5,585 bases of DNA from PCC-10605 sp964409355 (GTDB taxonomy: Bacteria; Cyanobacteriota; Cyanobacteriia; Cyanobacteriales; Cyanobacteriaceae): the NCBI GenBank assembly GCA_964409355.1, contig CAYPDC010000184.1, positions 1 to 5,585 of the forward strand, read 5' to 3'. Below are positions 1-5,585 of the stretch, piece after piece; within the stretch, counting starts at the first letter, position 1, and every line of letters begins with the position of its first letter. A program made the position numbers and the translations under genes. Below the pieces are notes generated by a model that saw only the letters and a list, made by a program, of their open reading frames with translations, ran no database searches and was not told the DNA's origin.

Positions 1-22
1 CAGAAAGTAAACGCTATAGTGA

Positions 23-227
23 GTAACTGTAGATAAGTTTTATATAACAGAACATGACACTCAAGGAAATGTTCGTCTTGTGAGTGAAAAAGGACAAATA
101 TTTATTGAACTAGATTCGGACTTTAAAACATTTGAAATGGGACCTGATTTAGTAGTTATCCTTCATCTCTGTTGGCATTTGGTGTCGTAAATTTAATGCC
201 ACTTTTGGGGCAGCAGTCCTTCAGTAA
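23..227 (+). pseudogene. Decayed DM13-domain protein with internal deletion and frameshift
   Basis: No intact reading frame exists here, but two frames together spell both ends of a DM13 domain (a domain proposed to act in electron transfer, often on exported or lipid-anchored proteins). From base 23 one frame reads TEHDTQGNVRLVSEKGQ, then ELDSDF and GPDLVVILH, ending with the His codon at 164-166. From base 168 a different frame reads SVGIWCRKFNATFGAAVLQ and stops at TAA 225-227, which is the typical C-terminal end of cyanobacterial DM13 proteins. From memory of the family, a few tens of residues normally separate VILH from the IWC motif, so an internal deletion at about 164-170 has removed them and shifted the frame. 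Just upstream, the first frame hits three stops in a row (TAA 8-10, TAG 17-19, TGA 20-22), so the N-terminus and any signal peptide are lost or scrambled. The family call rests on motif recall, not on a search. Confidence 0.72.
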
Positions 228-258
228 GGGAGGAAAGGGAGAAAGGGGGAAGGGGAGA
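226..258 (+). repeat. 33-base purine-only tract with G-quadruplex motif
   Basis: All 33 bases are A or G. Four G runs (228-230, 237-239, 245-249, 252-255) are separated by 6, 5 and 2 bases, which fits the G3+N1-7 pattern for an intramolecular quadruplex on the + strand. The tract starts inside the stop codon of the DM13 remnant and lies about 240 bases before the protease start. Similar G/A-rich runs are common between cyanobacterial genes. Any role here is unknown. Confidence 0.55.
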
Positions 259-444
259 TTTTTTCTAAATAATTGATTAATTAATAGTTAAAAACTTCTG
301 TATCTCCCACTATCTCTTAGTTTTAGAAATTGAAATTTTCGAGAATGAAAACGTCCTGCTTAACAAGAGGGGGAATTCTTTGCTCCATTGTGTTAAAACA
401 AAGACTTAAAATAAGGATTAACAGAGAAACTATTATCTTATTTC

Positions 445-473
445 TTTGCGTCCATTAATCAGAAAAATATAAA
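445..473 (+). promoter_or_regulatory. Possible sigma70-type promoter for the protease gene
   Basis: TATAAA at 468-473 (within AATATAAAAT) resembles a -10 box. TTTGCG at 445-450, 17 bases upstream, is a weak -35 match. A transcript starting near 480 would have a leader of only about 17 bases before the ATG at 497. An alternative -10 box, TAAAAT at 407-412, has no good -35 partner. This is inspection only, and AT-rich intergenic DNA yields such matches by chance. Confidence 0.25.
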
Positions 474-496
474 ATCTTTACATCTTGTTGAAGTTT

Positions 497-1672
497 ATGA
501 GAATTTCTAAATCTATCACTCAACTTTTCTCCCATTTCACAGCGATTATTGTGGGAATTGCCCTTGCTTTTTCGGGCATGAGTCATTTAAGTGCGCAAAC
601 TTTGGTTAATGATGGGATGGTAGCACAAGTCCCCATAAACATTACTGAGGATAGCTTCGTCGCCCGTGCGGTGGAGAAAACAGGGGCTTCGGTGGTGCGT
701 ATTGACACTGAAAAAACGGTGACAAGATCTTATGATCCTTTTTTTGATGATCCCTTTTTCCGTCAATTTTTCGGGGATCAATTTCGCAATGTTATGCCTA
801 GAGAAAGAGTGCTGACAGGTTTGGGATCGGGCTTTATTATTGATAACAATGGGGTAATTTTAACTAATGCCCATGTAGTCAGTGGTGCGGATAAGGTGAC
901 GGTTACTCTCAAAGATGGTAGAAGATTTCAGGGAGAAGTGAGGGGTAGTGATGAAGTTACTGATTTAGCGGTAGTGAAGATTAATCCTCAAGGAAGTAGT
1001 TTGCCAGTGGCTTCTTTGGGTAATTCCGATCAGGTGAAAGTGGGGGATTGGGCGATCGCAGTTGGTAATCCCATTGGTTTAGATAATACTGTGACATTGG
1101 GCATTATCAGCACTTTAAATCGTCCTTCTTCTCAAGTAGGAATATTAGATAAAAGAATTGATTTCTTACAAACTGATGCCGCTATTAACCCCGGTAATTC
1201 GGGAGGGCCACTTTTGAATGCTCAAGGGGAGGTAATTGGCATTAATACTGCCATTCGTGCCGATGCCACTGGTATTGGTTTTGCTATTCCTATTAACAAA
1301 GCGAAACAGTTACAGACGACTTTAACCGCAGGGAAAGAAGTGCCTCATCCTTATGTGGGTATTCAGATGGTGAATATTACCCCTGAATTAGCGAGAAAAA
1401 ATAATCAAGATCCTAATACTACTTTTATGATTCCTGAAGTGGAAGGGGTGTTAGTGATGAGTGTTTTACCCAATACTCCCGCCGAAGCAGGGGGGATGCG
1501 TCGAGGTGATGTCATTATTAAAGTTGATAATCAACCCATTAAAGACGCTAATCAGTTACAAAGATTGGTAGAAAATACCAGTATTAATCAAAGTCTCCGT
1601 TTTTCCGTTATTCGTAATCAACAACCATTACAATTAAATTTAAAAACAGCCCAGATGCGATCGAATCAATAA
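497..1672 (+). CDS. hhoA: Exported Deg/HtrA-family serine protease, HhoA-like
   Basis: This is a Deg/HtrA serine endopeptidase that degrades misfolded or damaged proteins outside the cytoplasm. Numbering from the ATG at 497 (391 aa), residues 1 to about 33 form a signal peptide with basic N-terminus and hydrophobic core (AIIVGIALAFSG); no perfect A-x-A cleavage site is visible. A trypsin-like domain follows, with the triad His126 (LTNAHVV), Asp156 (TDLAVVKI) and Ser235 (NPGNSGGPL). One PDZ domain covers about 284-385. Having a single PDZ matches cyanobacterial HhoA/HhoB/HtrA rather than two-PDZ DegP. The stretches VTDLAVVKI.PQGS, GLDNTVTLGIISTL and VPHPY.GIQM.NIT, and the length, fit Synechocystis HhoA best, though HhoB cannot be excluded. 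An in-frame TTG at 485 would add four residues; ATG 497 is preferred, although neither has a clear Shine-Dalgarno. A HIP1 site lies inside the gene (1052-1059). The gene looks intact and monocistronic. Confidence 0.93.
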   Translation: MRISKSITQLFSHFTAIIVGIALAFSGMSHLSAQTLVNDGMVAQVPINITEDSFVARAVEKTGASVVRIDTEKTVTRSYDPFFDDPFFRQFFGDQFRNVMPRERVLTGLGSGFIIDNNGVILTNAHVVSGADKVTVTLKDGRRFQGEVRGSDEVTDLAVVKINPQGSSLPVASLGNSDQVKVGDWAIAVGNPIGLDNTVTLGIISTLNRPSSQVGILDKRIDFLQTDAAINPGNSGGPLLNAQGEVIGINTAIRADATGIGFAIPINKAKQLQTTLTAGKEVPHPYVGIQMVNITPELARKNNQDPNTTFMIPEVEGVLVMSVLPNTPAEAGGMRRGDVIIKVDNQPIKDANQLQRLVENTSINQSLRFSVIRNQQPLQLNLKTAQMRSNQ

Positions 1673-1720
1673 TTTTTCTGTTAGAGGAATAATACTACCT
1701 AATCTATTTTTCTTTGATTC

Positions 1721-1748
1721 GTAGGGGCATAATATATTATGCCCCTAC
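1721..1748. repeat. Perfect 28-base palindrome (GTAGGGGC...GCCCCTAC)
   Basis: The left arm GTAGGGGCATAATA (1721-1734) is the exact reverse complement of the right arm (1735-1748). In RNA it would fold into a long stem with a small AT loop, on either strand. No T run follows on either side, so it is not a standard intrinsic terminator, although it sits where the protease transcript should end. GTAGGGGC/GCCCCTAC-ended palindromes recur between genes in many cyanobacterial genomes, so a dispersed short palindromic repeat is the likelier identity. The central TATTAT, with TTGATT at 1714-1719 only 15 bases upstream, could also act as a poor promoter for the genes downstream. Confidence 0.8.
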
Positions 1749-1817
1749 TCGCTCAAGCCCTTACCTATTTCCTCTTCCCTACCCTAAACATCAGACTTAA
1801 ATGCAAACTGGCTTAAT

Positions 1818-2459
1818 ATGAATTTATTACAAGAAAAAATTATTAGCGATACATGGATTTATGCTTCTTGGGAAGAATTTATCCAAGCAACGGAAAATCC
1901 TGAATATCAAAAAGCAAAATTTTATTATTATCAAGACAAATTAAGAATCGAAATGTCACCATTAGGAAATGATCATGCTAGTGATCACTCTATTATTCAT
2001 ACAGCAATTAATCTCTATATAGGTTTAAGAAATATTGACTTTAATGCAAAAGATAACTGTAGCTATCGTAAAACAGGTTATCAGGAAGCTCAACCAGATT
2101 TATCCTATTATTTAGGAGAAACAATTAATGCTATTCCTTATGGTACAGGAATTATTAATTTAGATCAGTTTCCTCCGCCAACTTTAGTGGTAGAAATAGC
2201 CAATACTTCTCTAGGGGACGATCGAGGGGAAAAACGTTTATTATATGAAGAATTAGGAGTCAAAGAATATTGGATTGTTGATGTAAAAAAAGGAGAAATA
2301 ATTGCTTTTAAAATGGAAAATAATGGTAGCTATCGTATTAGAGAATCCCAAGTTTTACCTAATTTACAAATATCCATTTTAGAAGAAGCGTTAAAAATGA
2401 CTCGTCAAACTAATCACGGCAAAGTATTTTCTTGGTTGTTAAACAAATTTAGTGATTAG
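1818..2459 (+). CDS. Uma2-family (DUF820) putative endonuclease, copy 1
   Basis: This is a member of the Uma2/DUF820 family, which has a PD-(D/E)XK nuclease-like fold, is strongly expanded in cyanobacteria, and has no settled physiological role. The 213-residue length is normal for a full protein. Visible family landmarks are MSPLGNDH at 46-53, PDLSYY with Asp94, LVVEIANTS with Glu126, Lys139 in GDDRGEKR, and the closing YEELGVKEYWIVD at 143-155. Asp94 and Glu126 are the likely metal ligands, and Lys139 is a candidate catalytic lysine; this assignment is inferred from the family. There is no signal peptide or membrane segment, so the protein is probably cytoplasmic. It differs most from its sisters at residues 54-117 and the last ten residues (FSWLLNKFSD rather than GAWLLQKF). 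ATG 1818 is chosen because copies 2 and 3 start at the equivalent codon; no Shine-Dalgarno is visible. It is the first gene of a possible operon, 69 bases after the palindrome. Confidence 0.9.
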   Translation: MNLLQEKIISDTWIYASWEEFIQATENPEYQKAKFYYYQDKLRIEMSPLGNDHASDHSIIHTAINLYIGLRNIDFNAKDNCSYRKTGYQEAQPDLSYYLGETINAIPYGTGIINLDQFPPPTLVVEIANTSLGDDRGEKRLLYEELGVKEYWIVDVKKGEIIAFKMENNGSYRIRESQVLPNLQISILEEALKMTRQTNHGKVFSWLLNKFSD

Positions 2460-2506
2460 TTAAAATTAGTAACTATGAAATAAGCATAAGAAAGAAATAA
2501 AATAAT

Positions 2507-3148
2507 ATGGTTTTATTACAAGAAAAAATTATTGGCGATACATGGATTGATGCCCCTTGGGAAGAATTTATCCAAGCAACGGAAAACCCGAAATATCAAA
2601 AAGCAAAATTTTATTATTATCAAGACAAATTAAGAATCGAAATGTCACCATTAGGAAATGATCATTCAAGAGATCACTCTATCATCAACAGTGCCATTAA
2701 TCTCTATGTATTCTTAAAAGGAATTAACTTGAATGCCAATGATAACTGTAGTTATCGCAAAATAGGTTATCAAGAAGCACAACCAGATTTATCCTATTAT
2801 TTAGCAGAAACCGTTGATGCCATTCCCTACGGAACAAGTATTATTGATTTAGAGCAGTTTCCTCCGCCAACTTTAGTGGTAGAAATCGCTAATACTTCTC
2901 TAGGGGACGATCGAGGGGAAAAACGTTTATTATATGAAGAATTAGGAGTCAAAGAATATTGGATTGTTGATGTAAAAAAAGGAGAAATAATTGCTTTTAA
3001 AATGGAAAATAATGGTAGCTATCGTATTAGAGAATCCCAAGTTTTACCTAATTTACAAATATCCATTTTAGAAGAAGCGTTAAAAATGACTCGTCAAACT
3101 AATCATGGTAAAGTAGGGGCTTGGTTGTTACAAAAATTTGGTGATTAG
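2507..3148 (+). CDS. Uma2-family (DUF820) putative endonuclease, copy 2
   Basis: This is the second tandem paralogue: 213 residues, starting 47 bases after copy 1. The proposed active-site residues Asp94, Glu126 and Lys139 are kept, so nothing suggests inactivation. The gene is a mosaic. Its first part (MVLLQEK, DAPWEEF, SAINLYVFLK, AETVDAIPYG) and its last bases (GAWLLQKF) follow copy 3, but 2891-3105 is base-for-base identical to copy 1. A shorter stretch near 2592-2665, covering the LRIEMSPLGNDH codons, also follows copy 1 rather than copy 3. Peculiar to this copy are Lys29 (Glu in the others), SR in place of AS at 54-55, and Asn78. A weak A-rich leader (AGAAAGAAATAAAAT) precedes the ATG. 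By spacing it is probably co-transcribed with its neighbours. Confidence 0.9.
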   Translation: MVLLQEKIIGDTWIDAPWEEFIQATENPKYQKAKFYYYQDKLRIEMSPLGNDHSRDHSIINSAINLYVFLKGINLNANDNCSYRKIGYQEAQPDLSYYLAETVDAIPYGTSIIDLEQFPPPTLVVEIANTSLGDDRGEKRLLYEELGVKEYWIVDVKKGEIIAFKMENNGSYRIRESQVLPNLQISILEEALKMTRQTNHGKVGAWLLQKFGD

Positions 3149-3180
3149 TTATATTCAATAAGGGAATAAAAGAAAATAAG

Positions 3181-3822
3181 ATGGTTTTATTACAAGAAAA
3201 AATTATTACCGATACATGGATTGATGCCCCTTGGGAAGATTTTATCCAAGCAACAGAAAATCCCGAATATCAAAAAGCAAAATTTTATTATTATCAAGAC
3301 AAATTAAGATTAGAAATGTCTCCATTAGGAAATGATCATGCTAGTGATCACTCTATCATTAACAGTGCCATTAATCTCTATGTATTTTTGAAAGAAATCA
3401 ACTGCAATGCCAAAGATAATTGTAGTTATCGCAAAATAGATTATCAAGAAGCACAACCAGATTTATCTTATTATTTAGCAGAAACCGTTGATGCTATTCC
3501 CTACGGAACAAGTATTATTGATTTAGATGAGTTTCCTCCGCCAACTTTAGTGGTAGAAATCGCTAATACTTCTCTAGGGGACGATCGAGGGGAAAAACGT
3601 TTATTATATGAAGAATTAGGAGTGAAAGAATATTGGATTGTGGATGTGAAAAAAGGGGAAATAATTGCCTTTAAAATGAAAAATAATGGTAGCTATCGTA
3701 TCAGAGAATCCCAAGTTTTACCTAATTTAAAAATATCTATTTTAGAAGAAGCATTAAAAATGACTCGTCAAATGAATCATGGTAAAGTAGGGGCTTGGTT
3801 ATTACAAAAATTTAGTCAATAA
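3181..3822 (+). CDS. Uma2-family (DUF820) putative endonuclease, copy 3
   Basis: This is the third tandem paralogue: 213 residues, 32 bases after copy 2. The core motifs PDLSYY (Asp94), VVEIANTS (Glu126), GDDRGEKR (Lys139) and GVKEYWIVD are intact. It differs from copy 2 at about 17 residues, including Leu44 for Ile, Glu72, Cys75, Asp87, DE rather than EQ at 116-117, Lys167 for Glu, Lys184 for Gln, Met198 for Thr, and a final Gln instead of Asp. Within the block that is identical in copies 1 and 2 it carries 12 base changes, about eight of them silent, so it has been left out of the recent homogenisation. AAGGGAATAAAAG lies upstream, with AAGGG about 16 bases before the ATG, which is far for a Shine-Dalgarno. 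The hydrolase starts 44 bases downstream. Confidence 0.9.
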   Translation: MVLLQEKIITDTWIDAPWEDFIQATENPEYQKAKFYYYQDKLRLEMSPLGNDHASDHSIINSAINLYVFLKEINCNAKDNCSYRKIDYQEAQPDLSYYLAETVDAIPYGTSIIDLDEFPPPTLVVEIANTSLGDDRGEKRLLYEELGVKEYWIVDVKKGEIIAFKMKNNGSYRIRESQVLPNLKISILEEALKMTRQMNHGKVGAWLLQKFSQ

Positions 3823-3866
3823 GAGTAAAGTTAAAAAATCAGTATCGATTAATCTTTTTAACAAAA

Positions 3867-4916
3867 ATGTGGCATTACGAACCTAATTTTCTTTTTCGTA
3901 GCGGTTTAATCCAAACCCTGTATATGTCTCTGTTTGCCTATAAAAACTGGCAAGAAACCATTACCTTTAAGCCTCCTGATTATCGAGAGCATATTTTCAA
4001 GGGTGCGAATGACGTGCCGATTTATGGTTTAGTCGCAATCCCCGATCGCGCCTGTGGAACAATTATTGCTACTTATGGTATCACAGGAGATTTAGACAAT
4101 CAATGGTTATTACATATATTAGCGGCAAAGGCTTACGCTCAGAATTATGCAGTTATACTATTTGATTGGCGATCGCACGGAAAAACAGCTTTATTATCTC
4201 CGACATTAACCTCTGACGGCTTATACGAAGGGGAGGATTTTCTCCAGATAGCCTCTCAAAGCAAAGCATTAGGTTGCCCTCCTCAATACTGGTTTACAGG
4301 CTATTCTTTAGGGGGGAAATTGGTGTTATGGGGATTATACCAAGCCTCCAACCTCCATCAATATCAAAACTCTTTGCAACTATCAGCAGAAGACATTGGC
4401 GGAGGATGTGCCATTTGCCCTAGTTTAGACGGTTGGAAAAACACCAATTACTTAGAAAATCATTTTTTAGGGCGTTATTTAGAAAAAGCCATTACCAAAA
4501 ATTTGCGACAATTAGCCGAAACAATCTATCAAGCCCATCCCCATCATTTTAACCGTGAAGACATAGAAAAAATTAACAGTATCAAAGAATTTGATCAATA
4601 TTTAGTCATCCCTCGACTGGGTATCGATACGGTTGAGGAATATTATCGACTTAGTAGCCCTTTGAGAATTATGCCTCACATCACAAAACCGAGTTTAATT
4701 TTATACGCCAAAGATGATCCCATGTTTGCCCCTTGCCTTGTCGATGAATTAACACAAGTAAGCGAAAATAATCCTGATATTGACTTGATTTTAACTAAAT
4801 ATGGCGGTCATGTCGGTTATCTCAGTAACAAAAATTGTCAGTATATATGTAATGATCAAGATCAATGGTGGGCATGGAATCGTTTTTTACAGTGGATTTT
4901 GCACAAGCAGTTATAA
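3867..4916 (+). CDS. Alpha/beta-fold hydrolase (YheT/COG0429-like)
   Basis: This is a 349-residue serine hydrolase of the alpha/beta fold with substrate unknown; an esterase, lipase or thioesterase is possible. The nucleophile elbow GYSLGG places Ser147, LILYAKDDP gives Asp284 as the likely acid, and KYGGHVGY gives His315, so the triad is complete and in order. The segments GLVAIPDRACGTIIATYGITGDLDNQW (51-80, conserved strand and oxyanion-loop region), FDWRSHGKTA (99-108) and SPTLTSDGLYEGEDF (111-125) match a cyanobacterial group related to YheT. An insertion of about 90 residues between strands (roughly 165-260) probably forms the lid. No signal peptide is visible, so it is probably cytoplasmic. 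The start ATG 3867 lacks a clear Shine-Dalgarno but gives the expected N-terminus (FLFRSGLIQTLYMSLFAYKNW). A HIP1 site lies within it (4169-4176). It may be read through from the Uma2 array, although a functional link is not evident. Confidence 0.9.
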   Translation: MWHYEPNFLFRSGLIQTLYMSLFAYKNWQETITFKPPDYREHIFKGANDVPIYGLVAIPDRACGTIIATYGITGDLDNQWLLHILAAKAYAQNYAVILFDWRSHGKTALLSPTLTSDGLYEGEDFLQIASQSKALGCPPQYWFTGYSLGGKLVLWGLYQASNLHQYQNSLQLSAEDIGGGCAICPSLDGWKNTNYLENHFLGRYLEKAITKNLRQLAETIYQAHPHHFNREDIEKINSIKEFDQYLVIPRLGIDTVEEYYRLSSPLRIMPHITKPSLILYAKDDPMFAPCLVDELTQVSENNPDIDLILTKYGGHVGYLSNKNCQYICNDQDQWWAWNRFLQWILHKQL

Positions 4917-4920
4917 GAGA

Positions 4921-5102
4921 GCCTTTTCACTTGAATCCTAAGATATGGGTATCGATTTAGGCACGATAAGATCTTGATTTATATGCCAGAGAAAGATATT
5001 GTTTTAAATGAGCCTTCGGTTATTGCCATTGATGAAGAAAAACAAGATGCGATCGCAGTTGGTAAGGAATCACAAAGAATGTTAGGACTCAAGAAAAAAT
5101 AA
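4921..5102 (+). pseudogene. mreB: Truncated, frameshifted N-terminal fragment of an MreB-like gene
   Basis: The DNA encodes the recognisable start of an MreB/Mbl cell-shape actin homologue, in broken form. In one frame, after a stop (TAA 4939-4941), it reads DMGIDLGTIRS and stops at TGA 4975-4977. Shifting at about 4972-4976 continues as LIYMPEKDIVLNEPSVIAI and then DEEKQDAIAVGKESQRMLG, ending at TAA 5100-5102 after LKKK. One missing base in the TCTTGA stretch would join the two parts. MreB is normally about 330-350 residues; only the first 50 or so (phosphate-1 loop DLGT and the following strands) remain, with nothing MreB-like afterwards. It begins almost directly after the hydrolase stop (4916) and ends 31 bases before the next gene. 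The family call is from motif recall. A diverged MreB paralogue rather than the main mreB is also possible. Confidence 0.8.
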
Positions 5103-5133
5103 CTTTCCCCAACTTTTGACGGTAATTATTGTG

Positions 5134-5526
5134 ATGAATCTGAGCAAAGATGACAGACAAACAGAGACAGAAAAAGATATAGAAAAACTATATCAACTAA
5201 AAATTTATGGTAGATGGATTGTGGTGATAACCTCATGGATATTAATACTTCCATGGGCATTATGGCAATTTCGAGAAACAATTTTCCTCTGTCAAGAAAG
5301 ATGCACTTGGGCAACCATTAGAGTAGGTATTGAATTTACCCCCCTCGCTTCTTTGGCGATTGCTTTTTGTTTTGGTTTTGCTACATCGGTTTTAGTGTGG
5401 CAAAGTGTGCATATTCTCAATGGAGGATTATCAGAGAGGGAGAAATATTATTTACGTCAAGAAGTGTTAAAAATTCGCCAGAAGGGCGAAAGCCATTGGT
5501 TTTATCGTTATTTAGTAGATCGTTGA
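5134..5526 (+). CDS. Small two-helix membrane protein, function unknown
   Basis: This is a predicted inner-membrane protein of 130 residues from the ATG at 5134. A short acidic/polar N-terminus (SKDDRQTETEKDIEKLYQ) leads into YGRW and a first hydrophobic segment (about 28-45, WIVVITSWILILPWALW). A loop with two cysteines (LCQERCTW, 53-59) follows, then a second hydrophobic segment (about 68-92, FTPLASLAIAFCFGFATSVLVW), and a basic C-terminal tail (SEREKYYLRQEVLKIRQKG). The pattern LYQL..YGRW...W, then VLVWQS..IL.G and the E..Y.R.EVLKIR.KG tail, resembles a conserved hypothetical protein of cyanobacteria. No enzymatic motif is visible. Upstream in-frame GTG 5131 and TTG 5116 are possible starts; ATG 5134 avoids beginning in the mreB remnant's tail and gives a sensible N-terminus. 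No function is assigned. Confidence 0.75.
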   Translation: MNLSKDDRQTETEKDIEKLYQLKIYGRWIVVITSWILILPWALWQFRETIFLCQERCTWATIRVGIEFTPLASLAIAFCFGFATSVLVWQSVHILNGGLSEREKYYLRQEVLKIRQKGESHWFYRYLVDR

Positions 5527-5566
5527 ACAATTAGGTGATTTCTAATAATAAATATACCTGCATGAT

Positions 5567-5581
5567 CCCCCCTAACCCCCC
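5567..5581. repeat. C6-TAA-C6 intergenic motif
   Basis: Two runs of six C separated by TAA follow GAT at 5564-5566, about 40 bases past the membrane-protein stop and close to the window edge. Sequences of the form ATCCCCCCTAACCCCCC recur between genes in many cyanobacterial genomes. Only one unit is visible here, so its full extent cannot be judged. Confidence 0.4.
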
Positions 5582-5585
5582 AAAA

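Larger units (their letters stand above)
1818..3822 (+). repeat. Tandem array of three Uma2-family genes
   Basis: Three 642-base coding units repeat head to tail, with starts 689 and 674 bases apart. The coding parts are homologous throughout, while the 47- and 32-base spacers are unrelated apart from being A-rich. Counting by eye, copies 1 and 2 differ at about 27 of 213 residues and copies 2 and 3 at about 17. The block 2202-2416 in copy 1 is identical to 2891-3105 in copy 2 (215 bases), whereas copy 3 differs there at 12 positions. The array probably arose by duplication, followed by conversion between copies. Confidence 0.9.

Noticed and set aside
253..308. Inverted pair GGGAGAT (253-259) and ATCTCCC (302-308)
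   Set aside because: It is only seven bases per arm with a 42-base loop, and the left arm is part of a low-complexity purine tract.
587..781. Minus-strand open frame of 64 codons inside the protease gene
   Set aside because: It overlaps the signal peptide and protease start of a clearly real gene, has no recognisable motif, and is explained as an antisense shadow.
1756..1786. Pyrimidine-rich stretch before the first Uma2 gene
   Set aside because: Its complement has only three G3 runs with one long gap, so it fails the quadruplex rule and shows no clear repeat.
1818..3148. Direct repeats as a CRISPR-like or transposon structure
   Set aside because: The repeated units are full coding genes with conserved motifs. 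No short-repeat/spacer pattern, terminal inverted repeats or transposase is visible.
3830..3862. Inverted repeat GTTAAAAA / TTTTTAAC between Uma2 copy 3 and the hydrolase
   Set aside because: It is an 8-bp stem that is nearly all A-T with a 17-base loop. It would be weak and is expected by chance in AT-rich spacers, so it is not called a terminator.
1052..5065. Shared 17-base string GCGATCGCAGTTGGTAA in the protease gene and the mreB remnant
   Set aside because: Both copies encode an AIAVG peptide around a HIP1 octamer. The match follows from codon use plus HIP1, not from a duplicated element.
5126..5314. Minus-strand open frame of 62 codons over the small membrane protein
   Set aside because: It is antisense to a more convincing gene, and its composition shows no independent protein features.

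Overview
The window looks like cyanobacterial chromosome. Three exact copies of the cyanobacterial HIP1 octamer (GCGATCGC, at 1052-1059, 4169-4176 and 5049-5056) are present. The serine protease closely resembles cyanobacterial HhoA, and the DUF820/Uma2, alpha/beta hydrolase and small membrane protein genes are of types common in that phylum. The AT-rich composition would fit a low-GC lineage such as Geminocystis/Cyanobacterium, but that placement is inference. Every supported gene lies on the + strand.

Layout. 23-227 is the wreck of a DM13-domain protein, with stops just upstream and an internal deletion that joins two reading frames. It is followed directly by a 33-base all-purine tract with a four-G-run quadruplex motif (226-258). 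497-1672 is an intact exported Deg/HtrA-type serine protease, best matched to HhoA. 1673-1817 is non-coding and carries a perfect 28-base palindrome (1721-1748). 1818-3822 is a tandem array of three Uma2-family (DUF820, PD-(D/E)XK fold) genes, each 213 codons, in the same orientation with gaps of 47 and 32 bases. 3867-4916 is an alpha/beta hydrolase with an intact catalytic triad, 44 bases after the third Uma2 gene. 4921-5102 is a frameshifted fragment of the start of an MreB-like actin homologue. 5134-5526 is a small two-helix membrane protein of unknown function. The window ends in a C6-TAA-C6 intergenic motif.

How the parts relate. The Uma2 genes and the hydrolase could form one transcription unit by spacing, but no shared function is evident. 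The clearest unusual signal is the mosaic structure of the Uma2 array. Copy 2 resembles copy 3 at both ends, yet is identical to copy 1 over a 215-base internal block in which copy 3 differs at 12 positions, which points to recent gene conversion. Two decayed gene fragments (DM13 and mreB) show that the locus has been losing sequence. I see no transposase, CRISPR array, tRNA or rRNA, and no convincing new multi-gene system.
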